A stretch of 64,000 bases of DNA from Edaphobacter dinghuensis (GCF_014640335.1 NZ_BMGT01000001.1:1-64000), one strand, 5' to 3'. Counted from the first letter of the stretch, positions 17,822 to 24,940 are shown. Numbers and translations are program-made. Notes: generated from the letters alone by a model not told the origin.

Positions 17822-18502
17822 TTAGCCGCGGACGGAGACACCGGCAAAGGTAAGCACGACCCTACCCCGAACCGGGGAGCCAAAGACGCTGGCCGGCTGG
17901 AAGACGCTCATCACGAGTTGATCGACAACCTGGTTCTTTACCGTTGCATCCACCGGACCGGAGACGATGTTGTAGTCATAGACGCGGCCCTCCTCGTTGA
18001 CATAAGCCTCAACGACGATAGGAACATCGTGGTTGGTAGTGATGGCATGAGGGCTAACTGCCGAGTAAAGATAGTGGGGTACTGTAATAGCGCCGAGCGG
18101 CTCGTCGTTGGCCATGACGGGTTCGGGCGCGGCCACCATGCCGAGCAGCAGCATAATGCCTCCGACCAGCACGACCGATCCGGCAAATCCGGCAGAGGCC
18201 TGTACGAGCAACGGCCGAAGCGTGTTCTCCCACTTGAGGCTGAAGCTATCCTTCCAACTTGATTTCATGGCTGCGCGCTCGTGCGAGATGGCGAGGCGCA
18301 GCTTCATGCCGAGATCGGCGGGAGCTTTGGCCGGACCAAGCATCGAGAGCGATTGTTGCATGGCGCGCAGATCATCGAACTCGCGCTTGCAATCGTCGCA
18401 GGATTCCAGGTGGCGAGCGATCTCCTGCATCTGGTGGCCGGGGATTGCGCCGTCGAGATACACCGAGAACGAAGACCGAATACTGTCGCAGTTTGTGGTC
18501 AT
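17822..18502 (-). CDS. Anti-sigma factor (zinc-finger ZAS type) with a TonB-C-like C-terminal domain
   Basis: The 226-residue protein has an N-terminal anti-sigma domain with the zinc motif HLESCDDC (residues about 31-38), one membrane segment (about 104-125, GFAGSVVLVGGIMLLLGMVA) and an outer part that resembles a TonB C-terminal domain: VVEAYVNEEGRVYDYNIVSG, then VFQPASVFGSPVRGRVVLTF. ZAS proteins hold an ECF sigma factor inactive until a signal arrives. The outside domain may be the sensor. Its ATG overlaps the stop of the sigma gene in an ATGA junction at 18499-18502, the usual coupled arrangement. Confidence 0.82.
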   Translation of the reverse strand: MTTNCDSIRSSFSVYLDGAIPGHQMQEIARHLESCDDCKREFDDLRAMQQSLSMLGPAKAPADLGMKLRLAISHERAAMKSSWKDSFSLKWENTLRPLLVQASAGFAGSVVLVGGIMLLLGMVAAPEPVMANDEPLGAITVPHYLYSAVSPHAITTNHDVPIVVEAYVNEEGRVYDYNIVSGPVDATVKNQVVDQLVMSVFQPASVFGSPVRGRVVLTFAGVSVRG

Positions 18503-19197
18503 TGCGTCACCATCTCTTCGGATGAGTGCATGGCAAAGGAGGACGCGGAATTATTTTGCCGGACGGTTCGTTCGGCGAGGATGAGAGCACGTAGGGCGGA
18601 GCGTCCACGTGTGAGCCGCGACTTCACCGTGCCCAGGTTGACATCGAGAATTTCGGCGATCTCTTCGTAGGCAAAACCTTCGATCTCGCGAAGGACAACG
18701 ACAGTGCGGAATGTTTCGGGAATTTGCCGCAGGGCAGCTTCAACGCGCTCGCGAACCTCGCTTTGGGCCACGTTGTCGAAGGGTGAATTGCCGTCGTCGG
18801 CAAGGGTGGCGCTGAGACAGACGCCGTTTCCATCCTCTTCGTGATCGAAGGGAGAATCGATGGTGACTTCCTGCTTCTTATGACGAGACCACCAACGGCG
18901 CTGATTAGAGGCTTCGTGCACAGCGATACGGTAGAGCCAGGTGCGAAGACTGGCGTCGCCATTAAAGCTGCGAATGCTACGGAAGACCTTGATAAAGACT
19001 TCCTGGGTGATGTCGGCGGCATCGGCTGGATCGTTGATGCTGCGGGCGATGAGGGAGTAGAGAGGCTGGTGGTACTGGGCAATGAGGATGGCGAACGCGT
19101 CCTCGGAGCCGGCTTTGAGGTCGGCTACAAGTGCAGCATCTTCGGTGCTGACGCCTATTACGCTCGCTAAATGACCCATTACGATGCCCGCCTGCAT
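18499..19197 (-). CDS. ECF-family RNA polymerase sigma factor (RpoE-like)
   Basis: The 232-residue protein has region 2 (YHQPLYSLIARSINDPADAA, DITQEVFIKVFRSI, LRTWLYRIAVHEA) for core and -10 binding, and region 4 (IPETFRTVVVLREIEGFAYE, LGTVKSRLTRGRSALR) for -35 binding. No region 3 or 1.1 is present, as expected for an ECF sigma factor. The stretch between the regions (SPFDHEEDGNGVCLSATLADD) is longer than usual. AAGGA lies 8 nt before the ATG at 19197. Its activity is presumably controlled by the membrane anti-sigma factor encoded by the overlapping next gene. Confidence 0.92.
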   Translation of the reverse strand: MQAGIVMGHLASVIGVSTEDAALVADLKAGSEDAFAILIAQYHQPLYSLIARSINDPADAADITQEVFIKVFRSIRSFNGDASLRTWLYRIAVHEASNQRRWWSRHKKQEVTIDSPFDHEEDGNGVCLSATLADDGNSPFDNVAQSEVRERVEAALRQIPETFRTVVVLREIEGFAYEEIAEILDVNLGTVKSRLTRGRSALRALILAERTVRQNNSASSFAMHSSEEMVTQ

Positions 19198-19348
19198 ACC
19201 GGGTGTCCTTTACCTTACGACTTGAGTGAAACAACTGGCAAATAGCAAATCCCAAGCAACAACGCCGCCGGCGGCCGAGTGCTCGCTCACTCTATATGTT
19301 TAGACACCAAGAGATAGGAGATAAGTTCCCGGAAACATTCCCGGAACA

Positions 19349-19377
19349 TTGACGAATATCCCCGGCTCCTTCAAAAT
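19349..19377 (+). promoter_or_regulatory. Probable sigma-70 promoter of tRNA-Ala
   Basis: TTGACG (19349-19354) and CAAAAT (19372-19377) are separated by 17 bp and precede the tRNA by about 23 bp. The -35 matches 5 of 6 and the -10 matches 4 of 6 consensus bases. Just upstream TTCCCGGAA and TTCCCGGAACATT form a short tandem repeat (19326-19350). Confidence 0.5.
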
Positions 19378-19400
19378 AAAGAGAGTCCTTCCTAAAGAGT

Positions 19401-19476
19401 GGGCCTGTGGCGCAGCTGGGAGCGCGCTTCCATGGCATGGAAGAGGTCATCGGTTCGATCCCGATCAGGTCCACCA
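19401..19476 (+). tRNA. tRNA-Ala (anticodon GGC)
   Basis: The 76-nt gene folds into a full cloverleaf. The acceptor stem is GGGCCTG with CAGGTCC, including the G3-U70 pair that is the alanine identity element. The D arm is GCGC-AGCTGGGA-GCGC. The anticodon stem is CTTCC/GGAAG with loop ATGGCAT, giving anticodon GGC. The T arm is ATCGG-TTCGATC-CCGAT, and CCA is encoded. It is the attachment site of the integrative element that follows: its last 49 bases belong to a 53-bp direct repeat. Confidence 0.96.
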
Positions 19477-19480
19477 AATA
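19428..19480 (+). repeat. Left attachment site, copy 1 (53 bp, inside tRNA-Ala)
   Basis: The repeat starts in the anticodon stem (ttccatggcatggaagagg) and ends 4 bp past the encoded CCA (ccaccaaata). It is identical to 22415-22467 over 53 bp. Integration therefore restores an intact tRNA. Confidence 0.9.
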
Positions 19481-19492
19481 ACCCCTTGAAAA

Positions 19493-20662
19493 TCAAGCGT
19501 ATGCCGGAAGCGGAACACTCCCTCCCTTCCATGACTTTGTGTCATTTTGTGTCACGCGCGCAGAAGGACTGCGCCGGTTGCTGACGACTGCTCCGGCTTT
19601 AGTGGATTCTTTCCGAGTCTTTCGGGGCCGTGCATCCGACTTCCTCAACTCCGAATTGATGGAGTTGATGGTCGATTGAACACTCTCGGGAATCTCCTGC
19701 ATATAGACATCCGTGGTGGTCGCGGTGCGTGAGTGCCGCATGACCCCCTGAACGTCCTTTACCGTCCCCTTCTTCTGCGCAAGAGTCGCTATCGTTCTGC
19801 GGATGACCTGGAAGGTGAGTTTGGGCAACTGGAGTTCGCGAGCGAGCTTGTGGAGGACGCGCTTACGATAGTTGTCCGTGTCGATGAAGCCTCCATCTTC
19901 GTTCTGGAAGATGAAATCATCCTCGGACACAGAAGCCGACTCCCTTTTGCCTTTGGCAAAAGCCTGCCGGGCCTTCTCTTCACACTCAAGACGCCACGCC
20001 TTCAGGTCGTCTGCCAGCTTTTGCGGAATGTGAATCACGGTAAGGCTCTTTTTGGTCTTGCCCCAATCCCGGATTTTGCCTTTGTAGACCGTTTCCGCGA
20101 TGGTGAGCGTTAGAGCCTTATAGACGAATCGCTTCCACCGGAAAGCGAAAAGCTCGCTCGGGCGCAAAGCGTTCGTCATATCCAACTCAAGCAGAATGCG
20201 GTCTCGAAGATCCAACTTCGAGAGAGCCAGCTTGAGTTGGTCCCATGTCAGAGTCGTGGTGTCGGTCGCTCGCAGTTGTGCGGGGACCTTGAGCTTGCGT
20301 GCAGGGTCCTTCACAAGGAAGTCCTGGTCGACCGCCTCGGTGAAGATGTCCCGGATATACGCACGCATCTGCAAGACACGATCCTTTGATCTGGTTAATG
20401 CCAGCTTGTTGAGGTGCAATTGCAAGCTGAACTTGTCATGGTTGACCAACGGAATTTCGCCAATCGGTTCAACGATGTCCAGTTGCCAGAGGAATAAGAG
20501 AGCCTTGCGGGCTATATGAAAGAGGATGAGCAGCCGCGGTTGGGCCGGAACTTCAGAGTGCGTCTGTTGTCCGTGATAGCGGGCTTCCCGGCGCTTCGAG
20601 AGACGCAACAAACGCACGGAACTTTCCTTCAATTTCTGTTGCTGAAGTTGTCGGATAACCAA
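19493..20662 (-). CDS. Tyrosine-type site-specific integrase, probably 5'-truncated
   Basis: The frame encodes 389 residues. The core-binding region (PLVNHDKFSLQLHLNKLA, about 71-130) and the catalytic domain are clear: Arg in NALRPSELFAFRW (167), FQVIRRTIATLAQ where the usual His of HxxR is Gln (285-288), His in GVMRHSRT (310) and the nucleophile Tyr in TTTDVYM (320). The first 50 or so residues do not look like integrase, and residues 1-36 overlap the end of abiEii in another frame. No standard start codon lies between the abiEii stop and the recognisable part, so the usual N-terminal arm-binding domain seems lost. It sits next to the tRNA as expected for an element integrase. Confidence 0.75.
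   Translation of the reverse strand: MVIRQLQQQKLKESSVRLLRLSKRREARYHGQQTHSEVPAQPRLLILFHIARKALLFLWQLDIVEPIGEIPLVNHDKFSLQLHLNKLALTRSKDRVLQMRAYIRDIFTEAVDQDFLVKDPARKLKVPAQLRATDTTTLTWDQLKLALSKLDLRDRILLELDMTNALRPSELFAFRWKRFVYKALTLTIAETVYKGKIRDWGKTKKSLTVIHIPQKLADDLKAWRLECEEKARQAFAKGKRESASVSEDDFIFQNEDGGFIDTDNYRKRVLHKLARELQLPKLTFQVIRRTIATLAQKKGTVKDVQGVMRHSRTATTTDVYMQEIPESVQSTINSINSELRKSDARPRKTRKESTKAGAVVSNRRSPSARVTQNDTKSWKGGSVPLPAYA
19536..19554 (+). repeat. TTTGTGTCA pair, left end of element
   Basis: Two direct copies of TTTGTGTCA (19536-19544 and 19546-19554) lie about 55 bp inside the left attachment repeat, within the last codons of the integrase gene. The same 9-mer occurs twice in the same orientation near the other end (22315-22335). 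Confidence 0.5.
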
Positions 20663-21401
20663 GATTTACTGCGAGAGCCTCAAGCTCCGGCTTCCATTCC
20701 GGGGCGATTTCGATTGCCGGTGGGAAAGAATGCGTAGCGCGTTGCTGAAACACCTGCTCTGCCGCCTTACGGATCGCAGCCAAGTCGAGTTGCCCCAGCA
20801 TCTCCATCAAAAGAATGTCGAGAATGTCTCTGGCGCGGCCCTTCTTATACGGTCCTGTACATGCGTGAAGCTTCTGGGCAATCTGTTCGAAAATGCTCAA
20901 GCAGCGAATCGGCGTCGGTGTCCGCAGCCCCATCTCCGCAAGTCCGGGGATTTGCGGATCTATAAGGTCGACTTCACCTATCCCTGCTGGCCCCAAATCG
21001 ACATCAATCGTCTGCCATGATCGGGTTTGATAACGCACGGCAAGCTCAAGGCGAATCGTATCAATTCTCTCCATCGTGATGGGCTTCGCCTTTACTTCAA
21101 ACGAAAAGTCATCGAAGCCGAGGGATACTGCGTTTTGGAAACGCGTGAGCCGTTCTGCGCTGTCGCCAGCCATTCCTATATCAAGGTCTTTGGTCGCCCG
21201 CGCACTCTCGGCAAAGCGAAGCTCCATCGCAACCCCGCCTTTGAGGTAGTAATTGTCCAGGATGCCTTCAGAGACAGCGCACTCCAATACTCCGCAAACA
21301 GCCAGAAAAGAAATCCAACGGCGGAGGCGTTCCTGATCGAGACCCTCTTGCCTTGCGATTCGGGATAGCGTTTTGGGAAGAGCTTCGCGCTTAGGAGGCA
21401 C
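20553..21401 (-). CDS. abiEii: AbiEii-family nucleotidyltransferase toxin
   Basis: The 282-residue protein is the toxin of a type IV-style abortive-infection pair. It has the nucleotidyltransferase motif set of AbiEii/AbiGii: the loop YYLKGGVAMELRF (residues 52-63), the metal-binding pair TKDLDIGM (70-77), QKLHACTGPYKKGRARDILD (176-195) and the following helical region. AbiEii proteins transfer nucleotides, and family members in mycobacteria modify tRNA acceptor ends, stopping growth when phage infection or loss of the antitoxin frees them. The gene starts 11 bp inside the end of abiEi, so the two are translated together. Its 3' end overlaps the integrase frame. Confidence 0.88.
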   Translation of the reverse strand: MPPKREALPKTLSRIARQEGLDQERLRRWISFLAVCGVLECAVSEGILDNYYLKGGVAMELRFAESARATKDLDIGMAGDSAERLTRFQNAVSLGFDDFSFEVKAKPITMERIDTIRLELAVRYQTRSWQTIDVDLGPAGIGEVDLIDPQIPGLAEMGLRTPTPIRCLSIFEQIAQKLHACTGPYKKGRARDILDILLMEMLGQLDLAAIRKAAEQVFQQRATHSFPPAIEIAPEWKPELEALAVNLGYPTTSATEIEGKFRAFVASLEAPGSPLSRTTDAL

Positions 21402-22005
21402 TTGAACTCCTTGTGCTGGCTTGTTTCGTTACGCCATGTGCCCATTTGTTTGCCATTGTGTTCAGGCCCTTGGCATCGGCCGGCTTCAGTAGCCCCTTCT
21501 TTGTCGCGTCCGCTATTGCTTGGCGAGCCACGTCTACGCGCTTGGTGCTTTGAAGGACATCCACGATGGTTCGCTCTACTGAAGTCACCGGAATTCCTTC
21601 ATACTCATTGATCTCGCCAGGAGTGATGCCCGCATGATGAATGGTGATCCATTTCGGGCGTTCGCGCCTGAGCCTTGCTGTCACGGGTACGGTGATGTGG
21701 ATTCGTGCGGGGTTGACATCTGAGATCCCGTACAAGAGCAATGCAGTCTCGTGAGATATGAGGACTGAAGCAGGCCCGCCACTCGCTTGCGCCCACAGAA
21801 CCGCCTCCCTGTACTGGGCCAGTCGATCTGCCGGGTAGTGTGAGATGCGGTATACCCCTCTGCTCACCCGTTCCAACCGGCCACGCTGAGCGAGGCGCAC
21901 GAGGACTGAATCAGCAATACCGGCTGCACGAGCCTCCTGCGAGGTGAGAAGGCCGTCTCGCATCTCTGCAAGTGCATAGAGTTCGTCCATGCGCGTTGAA
22001 GGCAT
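21391..22005 (-). CDS. abiEi: AbiEi-family antitoxin and autorepressor
   Basis: The product has about 204 residues from ATG 22005; ATGs at 21990 and 22071 are also in frame, but the latter would place the inverted repeat 22036-22070 inside the coding region. The N-terminal winged-helix domain of the AbiEi_4 type is clear (MDELYALAEMRDGLLTSQEA then LVRLAQRGRLERVSRGVYRI), followed by the antitoxin domain (VLISHETALLLYGISD, EYEGIPVTSVERTIVDVL). The protein prevents AbiEii toxicity and, in characterised systems, represses its own promoter by binding inverted repeats. It is the upstream member of the pair, as usual. Confidence 0.88.
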   Translation of the reverse strand: MPSTRMDELYALAEMRDGLLTSQEARAAGIADSVLVRLAQRGRLERVSRGVYRISHYPADRLAQYREAVLWAQASGGPASVLISHETALLLYGISDVNPARIHITVPVTARLRRERPKWITIHHAGITPGEINEYEGIPVTSVERTIVDVLQSTKRVDVARQAIADATKKGLLKPADAKGLNTMANKWAHGVTKQASTRSSSAS

Positions 22006-22035
22006 ACGGCAAGTATGCGGCGCATCAGTCTGTTC

Positions 22036-22070
22036 TGTCAATTTAGTTCCACTATGGAATGAAATTGACA
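22036..22070. promoter_or_regulatory. 35-bp inverted repeat upstream of abiEi, probable AbiEi operator
   Basis: The arms tgtcaatttagttcca (22036-22051) and tggaatgaaattgaca (22055-22070) pair at 14 of 16 positions around a 3-bp centre. The repeat ends about 30 bp before the preferred abiEi start. Known AbiEi proteins bind long inverted repeats in their own promoter. Confidence 0.65.
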
Positions 22071-22071
22071 T

Positions 22072-22414
22072 GATGGCTCAATGCCAGAGAGGTGCGTACT
22101 TCGGTCGAGAGCGCGAGTTTTCTTGGCCCTACTCTACCGGTGACAATACCTCTGCTTTATTCAACTCAAGCATAGGTTTTGTCACATTCCGTACGATCGG
22201 GCCGCTTGTCGTTCATGGTTGCGCGATTCCAAATGGAAGCGCAGCGGCCACTGAACCGCACGGTCAACTTAGGGTGAGCCAGCCCGCCACAGTCTGGCTC
22301 ACAGCCCCAAAAAGTTTGTGTCAAAGTTTGTGTCAAAGGCCGCCCAGAAGGCCGGTTTTGCCGGTTTTTCCAACTTCTAAAGCCTTTTCCGTCAACAACT
22401 TACATTTTTAGGCT
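22072..22414. other. Gene-free right end of the AbiE element
   Basis: No gene was recognised in this 343-bp stretch. It contains a tandem 12-bp repeat (AAAGTTTGTGTC twice, 22311-22334), which includes two copies of TTTGTGTCA (22315-22323 and 22327-22335), and a CCGGTTTT direct repeat after it. TCAACAACTTACA at 22392-22404 recurs at 22470-22482, on the other side of the second attachment repeat. Confidence 0.5.
22315..22335 (+). repeat. TTTGTGTCA pair, right end of element
   Basis: Two direct copies (22315-22323, 22327-22335) spaced 12 bp apart lie about 80 bp inside the right attachment repeat. They match the pair at 19536-19554 in sequence and orientation and are candidate arm sites for the integrase or sites for an excision factor. 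Confidence 0.5.
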
Positions 22415-22467
22415 TTCCATGGCATGGAAGAGGTCATCGGTTCGATCCCGATCAGGTCCACCAAATA
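22415..22467 (+). repeat. Attachment site copy 2 (53 bp), right end of AbiE element
   Basis: This is an exact copy of the 3' part of tRNA-Ala (19428-19480). It lacks the 5' half and so is not a tRNA gene. It would be attR of the AbiE element and, if the tandem-insertion reading is right, also the left site of the next island. TCAACAACTTACA flanks it on both sides. Confidence 0.88.
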
Positions 22468-22534
22468 TTTCAACAACTTACAGGCTTGCCGAAATTCTCG
22501 AGGGTCCATTTTGGGGCCAATAAGGGAACGCCCT

Positions 22535-22665
22535 TCATTTCGCACTCTCCTTCAGTATCCCGGCTACCTTTGACTGCACGTTCCTCTTCGCTGGCGTGGC
22601 CGCCTGCGAGTAGACCTCAAGCATCATTCACCGTTGCGTGCCGCAGCAGTTTCCGATGTAACCGC
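22535..22665 (-). pseudogene. C-terminal remnant of a second tyrosine integrase (frameshifted)
   Basis: On the minus strand the stretch RKLLRHATVNDA (the His-containing box) ends at a stop in one frame. A frame change then gives LEVYSQAATPAKRNVQSKV and AGILKESAK followed by TGA (22535-22537). EVY carries the catalytic Tyr. The rest of the integrase is absent. The fragment lies 67 bp from attachment copy 2 with its 3' end facing that repeat, the same geometry as the intact integrase has to copy 1, so it likely belonged to the next element. Confidence 0.7.
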
Positions 22666-22788
22666 CTTACACAGATGACCTAGAGCATAGGCAGAGTGAT
22701 CGGTGCCTCGGAGTCTGGCCATCATGGAATGATGCAGGATGGCCAGACGGAAAGCCACCTCGGCAGGAGCAATCGGACGCAGCAGCGA

Positions 22789-23637
22789 TCAAGCTGGCTT
22801 TCCTGTGGTGGCCAGCGCAGATTTGGTTGAATAGATAATCGGGTTCAGAGGCGACGCAACTACTTCCCCTACCGCCACGCCTGGGCACCAACGTTCGATA
22901 TCGGCAATCTGGTTCTTATTCTTTGGCGCAACCAGCCGCATATCTTCATCCATATAGATGATGGTCATCACCTCGCGAGGTCGATCAGTCGTATTCGCTC
23001 CTGCACGATGAAATGTCCATCCGCTATGAAAACTTACCTCCCCGAGATCGAAGACTCCCTCTTCCAGGTTGAACGTGCTAAGCGCCTGCTTCAGCGTCAT
23101 CTCACTCTCGTCGCTGATTTCAAGATCACGGCCAATCTGAAAGCGATGGCTCTTCTCACAAAACGCCAGCGGCCCCATCTCGCGCGATGTCTCCTGAAGC
23201 GGTATCCACGCTGTCACCATCTTGTCACTCGATACAGGCCAGTAATATTGATCGGCGTGCCACGGAGTAATTCCTCCGCCTGCTTCTTTGTAGAGGGCCT
23301 GGTCATGATAGATGCGTACTCCTGTTACGCCCATCAACACTGCGGCGATGCTTGCCAGGCGTTTGCCGAAAACAAACTCCTTTACCCCTTCCGACTGGGT
23401 CCAGAGATTCATGATTTGAAGAAAAGCCTTGCCGTAGGTCGTGCGCTTTTCCAGCGGAGCAGCGTCGGCGGACAACTCGGCGACACGATCCGTGATGATG
23501 CGACGATAGTTCTCCAGCAGCTCCGGTGAGAACACATGCTTCAGCTTGATATAGCCATTCTCGTTGTAAAAATCAATCTGCTCCTTCGTCAAGGAAAAGG
23601 GAGCATTCAGTTCTCGACGTTGCTCTTCCCTATTCAT
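22789..23637 (-). CDS. Phytanoyl-CoA dioxygenase (PhyH) family oxygenase
   Basis: The 282-residue protein belongs to the Fe(II)/2-oxoglutarate oxygenase superfamily. The iron ligands are the HxD pair in PWHADQYYW and the distal His in FHRAGANTTDRPREVMTIIY, whose Arg would bind 2-oxoglutarate. The N-terminus LTKEQIDFYNENGYIKLKHV is typical of PhyH proteins. The ATG at 23637 is chosen over a GTG at 23646 because AAGGG lies in the right place. The substrate is unknown; in this setting hydroxylation of a small secondary metabolite or sugar derivative is possible. It is divergent from the LacI-type gene, with a LacI-type palindrome between them. Confidence 0.82.
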   Translation of the reverse strand: MNREEQRRELNAPFSLTKEQIDFYNENGYIKLKHVFSPELLENYRRIITDRVAELSADAAPLEKRTTYGKAFLQIMNLWTQSEGVKEFVFGKRLASIAAVLMGVTGVRIYHDQALYKEAGGGITPWHADQYYWPVSSDKMVTAWIPLQETSREMGPLAFCEKSHRFQIGRDLEISDESEMTLKQALSTFNLEEGVFDLGEVSFHSGWTFHRAGANTTDRPREVMTIIYMDEDMRLVAPKNKNQIADIERWCPGVAVGEVVASPLNPIIYSTKSALATTGKPA

Positions 23638-23665
23638 TATGGTCACCCTTCAAGTTTTGGAAATA

Positions 23666-23683
23666 TGATGAAGCGTTTCATCA
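23666..23683. promoter_or_regulatory. LacI-type operator palindrome
   Basis: TGATGAAGCGTTTCATCA is an 18-bp near-perfect palindrome (one mismatched pair) with a central CG, the hallmark of LacI-family sites. It lies 28 bp before the PhyH start and 60 bp before the LacI start, so the regulator could control both. Confidence 0.65.
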
Positions 23684-23743
23684 ATACGATCATGTAGCCG
23701 GTATATTTTGTCAAGACCATCTTCTTTGAGGCAGCGCTATTCT

Positions 23744-24850
23744 ATGAAAATGAAGTCTGCCAAGACGCCTAATCTCTCTTTGCCGAAAGGCGCAACCAGT
23801 CATCGTAAGAGACCAAAAATCCAGGACGTAGCAACGCTGGCGAGCGTGTCACTCGGCACCGTATCCGCCGTCCTCAATGGAAACGGACGCATCAGCGCAG
23901 CTACACGAAACCGAGTCCGGACAGCGATTGCGAGTCTCGGATACCACCCCGACCTTTATGCGAGTAATCTCGCACGGAAGAGTACGCAGGTTATCGGTCT
24001 TGTCGTTTCAAACCTGCAGAACCCTTTCTTTGCCGAGACAGCCCAGGCAATGGAGGAAGAGGCTGGCCGTCACAATCATCAAATTTCGTTGATGGCCACA
24101 AACTTTTCGCCAGAGCGCCAGCGAGCGGCAGTAGAGCGCCTGCTGGGCGCACGCATCGCCGGTATCGCCGTCATTACTTCAGAGCACGATCAAGATGCAC
24201 GCAAACTCGTCCTCGCGAGCGGAATCCCCTCCGTTTTCCTCGATGTCGACAAACCCATAAGGAACTCCGCAACCATATCCGTCGATTCGCGAGGTGGTAT
24301 GCAGGCTGCGGTGGAACATTTGATCAAGTTAGGCCATCGCGATCTTCTCTTCGTCCGCAACTCCGAGAAGGAAAACGGAACGGTCCTACTCTCTCACAAG
24401 CTGCGTGATGAAGGCTTCGCAACCGCCGTACGCGCTTATAACTCGCTTGGGCTGAACACCAATACGGTCGACATCTCAGGACCCGGCGCCGATGCCGGCC
24501 AGCGCGCGATCGCCTCAGCCATTGGCCGCGTTCGCTTCACCGGAATTGTCACTGTCACGGACACAGTTGCGATGGGCGTCTATCGCGGATTGCAAGCCCG
24601 TAAATTACGTATACCCCAAGACGTCTCAGTGGTCGGCTTCGACGATGCGTACTTCTGCCGCTTTCTGAATCCTCCGCTTACAACCGTCAGCATCTCTCGC
24701 GAAGAGTTGAGCCGCATGGCTGTGGAAGCTCTTCTCCAACCGCAACTTCCTTCCGGGCGAGGACGTTCGTTTAACCTCGGCACCCACCTCATCGTGCGTG
24801 AGTCAACCGCAACACCCAATACAAAGAGCAGAACTATGCGAGCAGGTTGA
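23744..24850 (+). CDS. LacI-family transcriptional regulator
   Basis: The protein has 368 residues from ATG 23744; a TTG at 23708 is in frame but less likely. The helix-turn-helix is IQDVATLASVSLGTVSAVLN with hinge region GYHPDLYASNLAR, followed by a periplasmic-binding-type sensor domain (VIGLVVSNLQNPFFAETAQA, VVGFDDAYFCRFLNPPLTTV). Such proteins repress sugar genes until a sugar or sugar phosphate binds. An N-terminal basic extension of about 20 residues precedes the HTH. It is divergent from the PhyH gene with a matching operator between them. Confidence 0.88.
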   Translation: MKMKSAKTPNLSLPKGATSHRKRPKIQDVATLASVSLGTVSAVLNGNGRISAATRNRVRTAIASLGYHPDLYASNLARKSTQVIGLVVSNLQNPFFAETAQAMEEEAGRHNHQISLMATNFSPERQRAAVERLLGARIAGIAVITSEHDQDARKLVLASGIPSVFLDVDKPIRNSATISVDSRGGMQAAVEHLIKLGHRDLLFVRNSEKENGTVLLSHKLRDEGFATAVRAYNSLGLNTNTVDISGPGADAGQRAIASAIGRVRFTGIVTVTDTVAMGVYRGLQARKLRIPQDVSVVGFDDAYFCRFLNPPLTTVSISREELSRMAVEALLQPQLPSGRGRSFNLGTHLIVRESTATPNTKSRTMRAG

Positions 24851-24940
24851 TCCCCTTTCACCTTCAAGAGCAATAAGCGATGCACGGAAGCAATAACTGG
24901 TTTTTTAGGGTTTTGAGGAGCTTCAGAGGCGACGGAGGCA

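Larger units (their letters stand above)
19428..22467. mobile_element. Small tRNA-Ala-integrated element carrying AbiE
   Basis: A perfect 53-bp direct repeat (19428-19480 and 22415-22467) bounds about 3 kb. The left copy is the 3' part of the tRNA-Ala gene. Inside are a tyrosine integrase reading towards the left copy, abiEii and abiEi, and an intergenic stretch. This is the standard layout of a tRNA-targeted integrative element, but there are no transfer, replication or capsid genes, so it may be mobilised by others or be a remnant. Four TTTGTGTCA copies, two near each end, could be arm-type integrase sites. Confidence 0.85.

Noticed and set aside
19326-19350. Tandem TTCCCGGAA blocks as an ECF sigma autoregulation site
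   Set aside because: They lie on the side of the tRNA promoter and do not form a -35/-10 pair reading into the sigma gene; left as a note under the tRNA promoter.
22415-22467. Second tRNA-Ala gene
   Set aside because: Only the 3' half of the cloverleaf is present; there is no acceptor 5' strand or D arm. It is an attachment repeat.
22486-22683. Plus-strand frame of 65 codons right of the second attachment repeat
   Set aside because: It is antisense to the integrase remnant and has no independent support.
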